A DNA stretch of 32,261 nt. It comes from a virus. Positions 1 through 5,730 of the stretch are shown one piece after another. Made by a program: the position numbers and the translations under genes. Location: positions 1-32,261 of the IMG/VR virus record IMGVR_UViG_3300027883_000013; one strand, written 5' to 3'. Numbering within the stretch: the stretch's first letter is position 1; each line of letters begins with the position of its first letter. The notes under the pieces are model-generated. The model was not told the DNA's origin. It searched no databases and saw only the letters and a program-made list of their open reading frames with translations.

Positions 1-726
1 AGCGGTTGTACCTACTTCACTAATACCACCAAGTTGACTTCGTGTTTCTCCAAGTTTACCTAAGAATTTACCAGCTCCTATTGTAGCTATACCCATTACC
101 CCACCAAGAGTTGATGTAAGTAATGATGCGGTTTCTAATACACCACCAATGGTGTCCTTTATACCTTCATATACTTCTAATTGTTTATTTAAGAACTTTT
201 GTTGCTTTTCGGACATTTTAGCAGTCTTTTCTGCTATCTCACCTTGGTCTTTTGCATTTTGTGTTAACTCTTCACTAATACTACTATCGGCTTCAACTAT
301 ATCTAATAACGTCTGACGTTCTGCTTTTAATTTACCTAATGATATTGTTTCTTCACCTGTTAGAGCTAGTATTTCTTTATTTTTATCTGCTAAGTTATTT
401 AAAGATTCTTGAGCTTCAGGACCCAAACTTTGTTGAGCTTTAAGTCGTTTTCTATCTAACTCTACTAAAGAAGATTGTAATCCTGTTAACCCTTTTAATT
501 TACCTTCTTGTTGAATTAGGGCATCAATGGTGGTTTTATTTTGTTTACCAATTTCACCAATTTCCATGTTTATTTCTTTCAGAAGTGAAACATGCTCTTT
601 ATAAATGTCCAGTTTTCTGACATTCGCTCTATCCTCCTTGTCAACTTGCTTGAGCAAGTCATCAATTAGAGCCAATTGTATCTTTCTTTGGTCGTTTAGC
701 TTCTGAAGGTCATTTAGTTCGGGCAT
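1..726 (-). CDS. Probable tape measure / tail hub protein, N-terminal part (3' end outside window)
   Basis: Reading the minus strand from the ATG at 726 gives 242 uninterrupted codons to the window edge, so the gene continues beyond it. The protein starts MPELNDLQKLNDQRK. Its first ~190 residues are charged and helical with heptad-like spacing (runs of K, E, Q, L, I), as in a long coiled coil. From about residue 195 it becomes Gly/Ala-rich and hydrophobic (GGVLETASLLTSTLGG, then GGVMGIATIGAGKF), resembling the membrane-active helices of tape measure proteins. Position supports this: it follows sheath, tube and a gp26/gp51-like chaperone pair, where tape measures usually lie. A tape measure sets tail length inside the tube and is ejected at infection. 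No good Shine-Dalgarno precedes the ATG. It could instead be another coiled-coil hub protein, because most of it is unseen. Confidence 0.75.
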   Translation of the reverse strand, partial: MPELNDLQKLNDQRKIQLALIDDLLKQVDKEDRANVRKLDIYKEHVSLLKEINMEIGEIGKQNKTTIDALIQQEGKLKGLTGLQSSLVELDRKRLKAQQSLGPEAQESLNNLADKNKEILALTGEETISLGKLKAERQTLLDIVEADSSISEELTQNAKDQGEIAEKTAKMSEKQQKFLNKQLEVYEGIKDTIGGVLETASLLTSTLGGVMGIATIGAGKFLGKLGETRSQLGGISEVGTTA

Positions 727-742
727 TCTAGGGTTTTATATT

Positions 743-952
743 TTATGCATATTTTTTTAAATCAGCCTCTAGTTGTTTAGCTAGTTTATCTATTTCTATC
801 ATTCGTTTAATAATAGGTGGTGGAACTTCTTTGTTATTTTTTACCTTATTTAATGCTTTGTTAGTTGCATTTGATTTTAAACCATCAAAGAATGCGTCTG
901 AAAACTTCTTTGCTGCTCCAAATAACCCTTCGTTTGTTTTTTGTTTTGACAT
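743..952 (-). CDS. Small basic protein between chaperone genes and tape measure
   Basis: A 69-residue ORF with ATG at 952, ending 16 bp before the next start. It is lysine-rich and probably helical: residues ~8-30 form an amphipathic stretch (GLFGAAKKFSDAFFDGLK), then a proline break (PPP near residue 45), then a second helix ending in KQLEADLKKYA. No signal peptide or membrane segment is seen. I do not recognise a family. Its place between the gp51-like frame and the probable tape measure suggests a small tail-assembly factor, but that is inference from context only. It follows the terminator-like hairpin at 994-1031, so it may have its own promoter or depend on read-through. The upstream sequence is AT-rich, with a TATAAATA box at 980-987 on the opposite strand. 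Confidence 0.7.
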   Translation of the reverse strand: MSKQKTNEGLFGAAKKFSDAFFDGLKSNATNKALNKVKNNKEVPPPIIKRMIEIDKLAKQLEADLKKYA

Positions 953-978
953 AAGTAATGTGTTTATACTTTATACTC

Positions 979-990
979 TTATAAATATTG
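979..990 (+). promoter_or_regulatory. TATAAATA box (opposite strand to genes)
   Basis: TTATAAATATTG between the gp51-like frame and the small 69-aa gene. It matches the T4 late-promoter core on the plus strand, whereas all genes here run on the minus strand; the minus strand reads AATATTTATA. Function uncertain. Confidence 0.3.
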
Positions 991-993
991 GAT

Positions 994-1031
994 AAAAAAA
1001 AAGTAAGGATTATTTTCTAACCCTTACTTTT
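994..1031 (-). terminator. Rho-independent terminator after the gp51-like frame
   Basis: A 10-bp inverted repeat: AAAAGTAAGG at 999-1008 pairs with CCTTACTTTT at 1022-1031, with a 13-nt loop. On the minus strand the hairpin is followed by nine T before an A, the classic terminator layout. The stop codon of the upstream frame lies in the loop, so the last codons form one arm. Confidence 0.75.
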
Positions 1032-1261
1032 GATTGCCTTTCAGCCTTTTTGTATTCAGCTGATTCTTTTTTCTTTAAATCTACCAACTTTTTGAAATAG
1101 AACTTTCTCCATTGTACTGGCATAAAGTAAACATCTTTCCAAGTAAATCCATTACCAAATTGTATAAGTTCCCAAATTTGGTCGTGTAATTGAATTGAGT
1201 AGTTACTCGGCAGGGTAAAAAAACCCGGCCCCAAAGGGGATGTCGAGCGCCTCCTCCTCAC
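1010..1261 (-). CDS. gp51-like tail/baseplate-hub assembly protein (second half of a probable chaperone pair)
   Basis: An 83-codon frame overlapping the 3' end of the gp26-like gene by 59 nt in the +1 frame. Opened alone, it would use GTG at 1261, with a GGAG 7 nt upstream as a possible ribosome site. However, its first 15 residues (MRRRRSTSPLGPGFF) are only an alternative reading of the upstream gene's tail. The recognisable part starts at TLPSNYS and continues through QIWELIQFGNGFTW, KDVYFMPVQWRKFYFKKL and a basic C-terminus. That pattern (Y.NGF.W.DVY.MP...RKFY.KKL) resembles the gp51-like proteins of T4-like phages, which help assemble the baseplate hub. It may instead be made as a fusion by +1 slippage on seven T at 1217-1223, giving about 321 residues, like lambda G/GT. 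Family call moderate; expression route uncertain. Confidence 0.65.
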   Translation of the reverse strand: MRRRRSTSPLGPGFFTLPSNYSIQLHDQIWELIQFGNGFTWKDVYFMPVQWRKFYFKKLVDLKKKESAEYKKAERQSKVRVRK

Positions 1262-1976
1262 CCGTTAACTCCGATGTGAAGTTGAACTTTAAATCCATAT
1301 CTGGACTGATTTCTTTAACATATTTTCTGAATGCCTTAGTATCTAGTGCTAAGAATGAGTTTTGTACCCATTTAGTAATGAAACCCCTATCGTTATTACC
1401 ATCTACCGATTGAATCATATACTTTAAACGAGTAGTTACATCAAATGTAGTATCTCCCTTTCCTTTGTATAATCTAACCAATGCTTGGTTTTCTTTTGAA
1501 ATTTCTAACTCATCACCATGTGTAAGAAGTTTGAATTCTACATCAGCTCCACTTTTTGGTAATTTAAATTTATAAAGATTTTCAGAATTTAATAACTTTT
1601 CATTAAAATCTTTAGTCTTTACCTTAGATAAATCAATAGTTACCGTTTGTTCTTCTAATGTAGATGGGTCAGTTATCTCTACTTTGTAGTCTGCACCATA
1701 CCCCAATACTCTAGTTGCTAATAGAATAGCGTTTTTATCTCCTATCAGAATATCGTTTATATTTAAATCAGGTTCTACAACTACTGATTCAAACAACTTA
1801 TCTAATACTACACCCTTTTTAATTAAGGATTGTGATGCAAGAATATCTTCTTCTCTTGCAGTCATATACTTAATTTCAATATTTCCTTTTTTTAGGGGAT
1901 GTCCTTCTGGGTATCCCAAACCTTTAGATGGTAAATCAATTACCTCAGTTGGGAATTCAAATTTATTTTCGCTCAT
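1203..1976 (-). CDS. gp26-like T4 baseplate hub / tail assembly protein
   Basis: A 257-residue protein, starting at ATG 1976 with AAGG 7 nt upstream. It shows features of the T4 baseplate protein family (gp26): an early PSKG.GYPEGHPL.KG segment, then IEIKYMTAREEDIL at about residues 35-48, a central part ending in a long helix, and a C-terminus IPFGAGFFYPAE like the FF(W/Y)P ending I know from gp26 relatives. T4 gp26 is about 208 residues, so this is somewhat longer. gp26 takes part in building the hub on which tube and tape measure assemble. Neighbours fit: the tube gene is upstream, and the gp51-like frame and probable tape measure are downstream. The gene is separated from the tube gene by a strong hairpin at 2034-2062, so it probably starts a new transcript. 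Its last 60 bp are unusually GC-rich and contain a candidate slippery site. Confidence 0.82.
   Translation of the reverse strand: MSENKFEFPTEVIDLPSKGLGYPEGHPLKKGNIEIKYMTAREEDILASQSLIKKGVVLDKLFESVVVEPDLNINDILIGDKNAILLATRVLGYGADYKVEITDPSTLEEQTVTIDLSKVKTKDFNEKLLNSENLYKFKLPKSGADVEFKLLTHGDELEISKENQALVRLYKGKGDTTFDVTTRLKYMIQSVDGNNDRGFITKWVQNSFLALDTKAFRKYVKEISPDMDLKFNFTSELTGEEEALDIPFGAGFFYPAE
1214..1226 (-). other. Candidate +1 ribosomal frameshift site (run of seven T)
   Basis: In the upstream frame the minus strand reads GGG TTT TTT TAC CCT, then stops four codons later. After Phe253 a one-base forward slip re-pairs tRNA-Phe on TTT and continues ACC CTG CCG into the gp51-like frame. A sequencing indel in the homopolymer, or independent GTG initiation, would also explain the overlap. 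Confidence 0.45.
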
Positions 1977-1995
1977 AATTTAACCTTTATTAGTT

Positions 1996-2012
1996 GTATA
2001 TATAAGTATATC
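1996..2012. promoter_or_regulatory. AT-rich box upstream of the gp26-like gene
   Basis: GTATATATAAGTATATC, about 20-35 nt before the gene start and just after the strong terminator, so a promoter is expected here. A nearly identical box occurs at 5403-5420. Confidence 0.4.
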
Positions 2013-2033
2013 GAAATGAAAAAGTTATAAAAT

Positions 2034-2062
2034 AAAAAAGGTTCTCACTAAGAGAACCTTTT
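2034..2062 (-). terminator. Strong Rho-independent terminator between tube and gp26-like genes
   Basis: A perfect 11-bp inverted repeat: AAAAGGTTCTC at 2036-2046 and GAGAACCTTTT at 2052-2062, with a 5-nt loop. On the minus strand it is followed by a T-rich run (TTTTTTATTTTAT). It lies about 30 bp after the tube stop codon, so it probably ends the high-level sheath/tube transcript. Confidence 0.88.
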
Positions 2063-2090
2063 CAAAATATAGATAGTAGTAAATAATATC

Positions 2091-2579
2091 TTAAAATTCC
2101 AATATTGCGTAATCGTAAGAAAGAGTTAATTCGATATCAGCAGGGTCATTAGAAGTAAAATCCAAATCATTGAAGTTAGCAGCTTGAATAAACGCTCCTT
2201 TCAACTTCCATTGTTCGATTTTATCACCAACAGGTCCTAACATATAGAAATCTATATCTTTTTTATAGAAATCTGCATATCCTTTTCTACCAGTTAAAGA
2301 TTCGTATCCTAATCTTACCCATTCCATTACTTGTTGAGCGCCTGAAGGTACGATTGGGTCATACATTGTTATTGTAATGTCTTGCCATTCGCCTTTACCT
2401 TGTAGTTTTCTATAAGTGTTGATGTGGTCTAATTTCACCGTCTCAAAGTTTATCGAAGGTCTACTTGCAGTTTTTATAAGGTATGATTGAATTCCATCAA
2501 TCTCCATTATATACCTGTTCTTCATCTTCGGTTCGAAGTTGGTGAACATCATTTCGTTAAATTCTAATACTTCTGCCAT
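2091..2579 (-). CDS. Tail tube protein (gp19-like)
   Basis: A 162-residue protein, almost the same length as T4 gp19 (163). It starts MAEVLEFNEMMFTNFEPKMKNRYIMEIDGI and carries the expected tube-fold pattern: an early NRY.MEIDGI strand, a middle TASRPSINFETVKLDHIN segment, WQDITITMYDPI, and a C-terminal DIELTLSYDYAIL strand. Tube proteins stack as hexameric rings around the tape measure to form the channel through which DNA passes. The gene follows the sheath gene by about 50 bp and is followed by a strong terminator, so sheath and tube are probably co-transcribed in large amounts. Upstream is an A-rich leader with GGGA about 12 nt before the ATG, not an ideal ribosome site for such an abundant protein. 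Confidence 0.95.
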   Translation of the reverse strand: MAEVLEFNEMMFTNFEPKMKNRYIMEIDGIQSYLIKTASRPSINFETVKLDHINTYRKLQGKGEWQDITITMYDPIVPSGAQQVMEWVRLGYESLTGRKGYADFYKKDIDFYMLGPVGDKIEQWKLKGAFIQAANFNDLDFTSNDPADIELTLSYDYAILEF

Positions 2580-2631
2580 TTTTTTATTTTCCCTTTTATA
2601 CTAATAAATATTAGTTATTCATTTTTTTGTT

Positions 2632-4926
2632 TTATGCTGAGAACGATGCTCCAGTTGGTAAGATGTTGAAATCAATTACAATGAATTCAGCTGTCTTAGC
2701 CGGTTGTAAGAATATCTGTCCAGCAAGTATGTTTCTATCAACCACATCCGGTCCGTTGTTAGATTCATCCATAACTACTTTAAATGCGTACAATCCTTGT
2801 CTTTGTTGAATTCCTTCTAAGTAAGGTTGTACAGTATTAATGAATCTACCTCTTGTCTGAGCCGTATTTTGTTCAAATACTAAGAATCGAGATGTAGAAG
2901 CCACAAACTTCTTAACGTTGATTAATAATCGTCTAACATTGATTCTATCCAATGCCGATGCTTTATCTTGCAACGTTTTCTGTCCAAATGCTACAATACC
3001 TTGTCCAGGGAAAGAAGCGATTGGGTTTACTTTGTTTTCATATAAAGTATCTCTTTCAGAGTGTGTTAATCTATTCAATACACTAACTGCTCCTATAATA
3101 CCTCCTCTATTCAAACCAGCAGGTGCGAACCATTCAGCTGCAATAGCGTCATTTGCTGCATATACTGCGGGTAGTAATACTGAAGGTGGAACTGAGATTA
3201 GTTTATTTGTATTCGAATCTACTGTCTTAACCCAAGGGTAATAAGAACCTATATAGTTTGAATCAATTGCGTTAGCCTGAGTTGTTACCTGAGTTATTGT
3301 ATCGTTTACTGATGTTAAATCAGCTATATAGAAACAATCTTGTCTAGCTTCAACCATATCCAATACATCAGTTACAACTGCTGGGTGTAATCTTCTTACA
3401 ATACCAGGAGTTACTACCATATTGATATCATACTCATCAGCGTTTGAAATTGCGTTTATACTTTTAGCGTATGCTTTTGAACCAAACTTAGTTGAATCAG
3501 TTAAATCAAATCCTTGCGAATTTCCAGTTGAAATTGAAGAACCTAAAGCGATTTCTCTATTCGGGCTCATTCCATCAAATCCACCTTGGAAACCAACAGT
3601 GAATTGTCTCTTAATCATATCAGCAGAATTTGAACCAGTCATTTCTAATGTTAAACCAACTCCACTTACATTCCCATCAAATCCAAACACTGCGTTAGAA
3701 CCAACTCCTACACTTTCAGGTAGAGGATTCATATAGTTAGCGTTATCATCCTTTACACCAATTGATTCGAAATCGAATCCAGCATAAAATTGTGGGTTAC
3801 CAGTGGTGTTAGATTCTGAACCTGTTTGGTAAACAGCTGCAGGAACGATAGTTTCAACAGTTGCTTTAATTGGGTTAGAATAAGCTCCATGTCCAAATGG
3901 TGCAGCAGATACAGGGTATGAACCTTGCTCTCCTACTTCTACTCTAATATACTTAGAGTTGTTTATCCAATCACCATTTTCAGTAATTTTTCCATTTGAA
4001 TCAATAGTACTATATCTATCACCAATTACTCTAGCAATATAATTTGCTGAGCCTGGATCTAAGTTAACATTATTAAATGATTCTATTACTGATTTTCTTT
4101 TATCTGTATCTGAGTAAGAACGGATAGTTAATGAGAATACTGAATAATCAGTACCACCATCTTCACCAGCTGCCTTCACACCAGATATAGAAACTTTAAA
4201 TCTTTTATTTTCACCATTACCATGTCCTAATGTATGGAAACGGAATAAATCATATCTTTCACCGGAGATTAATTGTGATTTTACATATGGTGTTACTGCC
4301 GTACTAGCATCGTAAGTAAAGTTTTGAGTTGGTAATACAACTGCTTGAATTACATTCTTATCAGTTATACCATCATATGCATTCTTAAAGTAAGAATATG
4401 AATATGCATCTTTCGAACCTCTTGGATTGGAACCAAATACATCAGTTACATCATTATTATCGGTTGATGATAAAGATGAAGATACTTCTCCAATACCACT
4501 ACCACTAACAACGAATGAACCAGTTGCAGTTCCATCTGATATAGTGAACCCACCAAATCCAACTTCTTCATCACCACCATGTGTTGAGTGAAGTGTTGAA
4601 ATTAATTTAAGTCCAGCTGAACCAGTTACTGCAATACCAATAGGTGCTACTTGACTATAACCATCTACACCTGCTACTCTAACAATAGTTGCACTTCCTG
4701 CTTCCCTTAAATAGTTCTGCACTGCATACTCTGTATAGTAAGTACCATCCGGTGTACCAAATTTTTCTTCGAACTCCGATTGTGTTCGAACTACTGTGGG
4801 AACAAACGCTGGGCCTTTCTTAAAAGGTCCAATGAACGCTGCTCCTATTTCTCCAACCCCTTGTGCTAAGAACGAAAGGTCATTTTCTCTCGTAAATACT
4901 CCAGGTGATACAATTCTTTCTGCCAT
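2632..4926 (-). CDS. Contractile tail sheath protein (gp18-like)
   Basis: A 764-residue protein with the sheath signature at both ends. The N-terminus reads MAERIVSPGVFTRENDLSF, followed by GEIGAAFIGPFKKGPAFVP and YAVQNYLREAGSATIVRV, the conserved first domain. The C-terminal ~240 residues contain PPSVLLPAVYAANDA, GLNRGGIIGAVSVLNRL, INPV-like VNPIASFPGQGIVAFGQKTL, INVRRLLINVKKFV, and FQ-like FEQNTAQTRGRFINTV, ending in a beta-strand handshake arm (TAEFIVIDFNILPTG). The sheath surrounds the tube and contracts to drive it through the envelope. T4 gp18 has about 659 residues; the extra ~100 lie in the middle (about residues 110-480), the part exposed on the outside in known sheaths. ATG 4926 is preceded by GGAG at a 5-nt spacing, the best ribosome site in the window, in keeping with high expression. 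Confidence 0.96.
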   Translation of the reverse strand: MAERIVSPGVFTRENDLSFLAQGVGEIGAAFIGPFKKGPAFVPTVVRTQSEFEEKFGTPDGTYYTEYAVQNYLREAGSATIVRVAGVDGYSQVAPIGIAVTGSAGLKLISTLHSTHGGDEEVGFGGFTISDGTATGSFVVSGSGIGEVSSSLSSTDNNDVTDVFGSNPRGSKDAYSYSYFKNAYDGITDKNVIQAVVLPTQNFTYDASTAVTPYVKSQLISGERYDLFRFHTLGHGNGENKRFKVSISGVKAAGEDGGTDYSVFSLTIRSYSDTDKRKSVIESFNNVNLDPGSANYIARVIGDRYSTIDSNGKITENGDWINNSKYIRVEVGEQGSYPVSAAPFGHGAYSNPIKATVETIVPAAVYQTGSESNTTGNPQFYAGFDFESIGVKDDNANYMNPLPESVGVGSNAVFGFDGNVSGVGLTLEMTGSNSADMIKRQFTVGFQGGFDGMSPNREIALGSSISTGNSQGFDLTDSTKFGSKAYAKSINAISNADEYDINMVVTPGIVRRLHPAVVTDVLDMVEARQDCFYIADLTSVNDTITQVTTQANAIDSNYIGSYYPWVKTVDSNTNKLISVPPSVLLPAVYAANDAIAAEWFAPAGLNRGGIIGAVSVLNRLTHSERDTLYENKVNPIASFPGQGIVAFGQKTLQDKASALDRINVRRLLINVKKFVASTSRFLVFEQNTAQTRGRFINTVQPYLEGIQQRQGLYAFKVVMDESNNGPDVVDRNILAGQIFLQPAKTAEFIVIDFNILPTGASFSA

Positions 4927-4935
4927 ATTATCTCC

Positions 4936-4950
4936 GTTTATTAAATAAAC
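4936..4950. repeat. Palindrome just upstream of the sheath ribosome site
   Basis: GTTTATT-A-AATAAAC, with perfect 7-nt arms around one base. It abuts the GGAG before the sheath start. It could be a weak mRNA hairpin or a protein-binding site, but AT-rich DNA makes such palindromes by chance, so support is modest. Confidence 0.3.
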
Positions 4951-4963
4951 AATTTAGTTATTA

Positions 4964-4980
4964 CAAATATAAATATAACT
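4964..4980. promoter_or_regulatory. AT-rich box upstream of the sheath gene
   Basis: Plus strand CAAATATAAATATAACT; minus strand contains TATATTTG, which fits the TAnnTTTG -7 element known for Bacteroidota. It lies about 40 nt before the sheath start. One match in AT-rich DNA is weak support for either promoter type. Confidence 0.35.
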
Positions 4981-4999
4981 AAAACGTTGAAACCATTAA

Positions 5000-5389
5000 T
5001 TATTCTCCACCACCATCTACTGGTGTTGGTGTTACTGAACCTGTTGACCAAGGTAACGCCTCTGAACTGATTTCTTCACTAGCATCATCAACCTCATCAA
5101 TCTTCTTTTGAATTTGTTCTGAGATGTGGTCCCAGTATCCACTTGGACCTGTTACTGATGCCGATACCCAACCGATTACTAACTCTTCAGTTAGTTCTCC
5201 GAAAGCTACAAATTCATCAACTGAACCAGAATTAAAGTCTATTGGTGTTGCTCCTACAAATCTACCCTCAGTACCAGTAGTACCATCAGTTCCTATAAGT
5301 TCCCAACGTGCATGTAGTACAACATTTTCATGCTCACCTACTGTTTTTTTAGTCATTTGGGTTATTCCCCAAGAATAAGTTACTGCCAT
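5000..5389 (-). CDS. Conserved T4-like phage tail-region protein of unknown function
   Basis: A 129-residue protein, starting at ATG 5389, reading MAVTYSWGITQMTKKTVGEHENVVLHARWELIGTDG in short segments. It has a beta-rich N-terminal part (alternating hydrophobic residues, VVLHARWEL), a GATPIDF...FVAFGELTEELVIGWV middle, and a helix carrying HISEQIQKKIDEV, then an acidic, proline/glycine-rich tail. I recognise this type of protein from structural gene blocks of marine T4-like phages, where it has no established role; I cannot name the family with certainty. It lies just upstream of the sheath gene. The leader contains AT-rich boxes at 5403-5420 and 5449-5460. It is probably a minor virion protein or assembly factor. 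Confidence 0.8.
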   Translation of the reverse strand: MAVTYSWGITQMTKKTVGEHENVVLHARWELIGTDGTTGTEGRFVGATPIDFNSGSVDEFVAFGELTEELVIGWVSASVTGPSGYWDHISEQIQKKIDEVDDASEEISSEALPWSTGSVTPTPVDGGGE

Positions 5390-5402
5390 TTTTATTGTCT
5401 TT

Positions 5403-5420
5403 TATATATATAAGTATATA
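5403..5420. promoter_or_regulatory. AT-rich box upstream of the 129-aa gene
   Basis: TATATATAAGTATATAGG, about 15-30 nt before the start at 5389. It shares TATATATAAGTATAT with the box at 1996-2012; two such long matches in separate gaps suggest a shared control element. Confidence 0.4.
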
Positions 5421-5448
5421 GGTTGTTCTCCAAACGGAAAACTAACAC

Positions 5449-5460
5449 CTATAAATATAA
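5449..5460 (+). promoter_or_regulatory. TATAAATA box (opposite strand to genes)
   Basis: CTATAAATATAA in the 94-bp gap between the 80-aa and 129-aa genes. It looks like a T4-type late core but points away from the downstream gene. Confidence 0.3.
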
Positions 5461-5483
5461 CCAAATTTAGTTAAACACAAATT

Positions 5484-5726
5484 TTATTCGATACTTCCAC
5501 TTGTTTCTGCCCAACTTGATGATACGTGATTCCAAGCTTCTATTACAAACGCAGATTCACTAGCTATCAAATGTGCTTCATTGAAACCATCGTAGTGAAC
5601 ATCTTCGTGCCGTCTACTAATTTCAACACCATCTTCCATAAAAGAAACTCTCTTTACAACATCTATTGAAGGATTTTGTACGTTTATTTCTAATTTGTTT
5701 AAAACTATTATTTTTTCTAATGCCAT
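5484..5726 (-). CDS. Small protein of unknown function after the S74 fibre
   Basis: An 80-residue protein starting at ATG 5726, only 4 bp after the stop of the giant fibre gene, so translationally linked to it. The sequence (MALEKIIVLNKLEINVQN, then VVKRVSFMEDGVEISRRHEDVHYDG) suggests a small beta-sheet protein with charged turns and a Ser/Trp-rich end (AWNHVSSSWAETSGSIE). There is no signal peptide, membrane helix or motif I recognise. The tight coupling suggests a fibre-associated factor, such as a chaperone or tip component; that is inference from position alone. Confidence 0.7.
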   Translation of the reverse strand: MALEKIIVLNKLEINVQNPSIDVVKRVSFMEDGVEISRRHEDVHYDGFNEAHLIASESAFVIEAWNHVSSSWAETSGSIE

Positions 5727-5730
5727 TTTA

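Noticed and set aside
2599-2615. Terminator between sheath and tube genes (ACTAATA-AA-TATTAGT palindrome)
   Set aside because: The stem is almost all A/T with a 2-nt loop, and the minus-strand T run after it is weak; co-transcription of sheath and tube is more likely.
5418-5453. Hairpin in the leader of the 129-aa gene (ATAGGT...ACCTAT arms)
   Set aside because: The arms pair over only 6 bp before mismatches, with a long loop and no T run.
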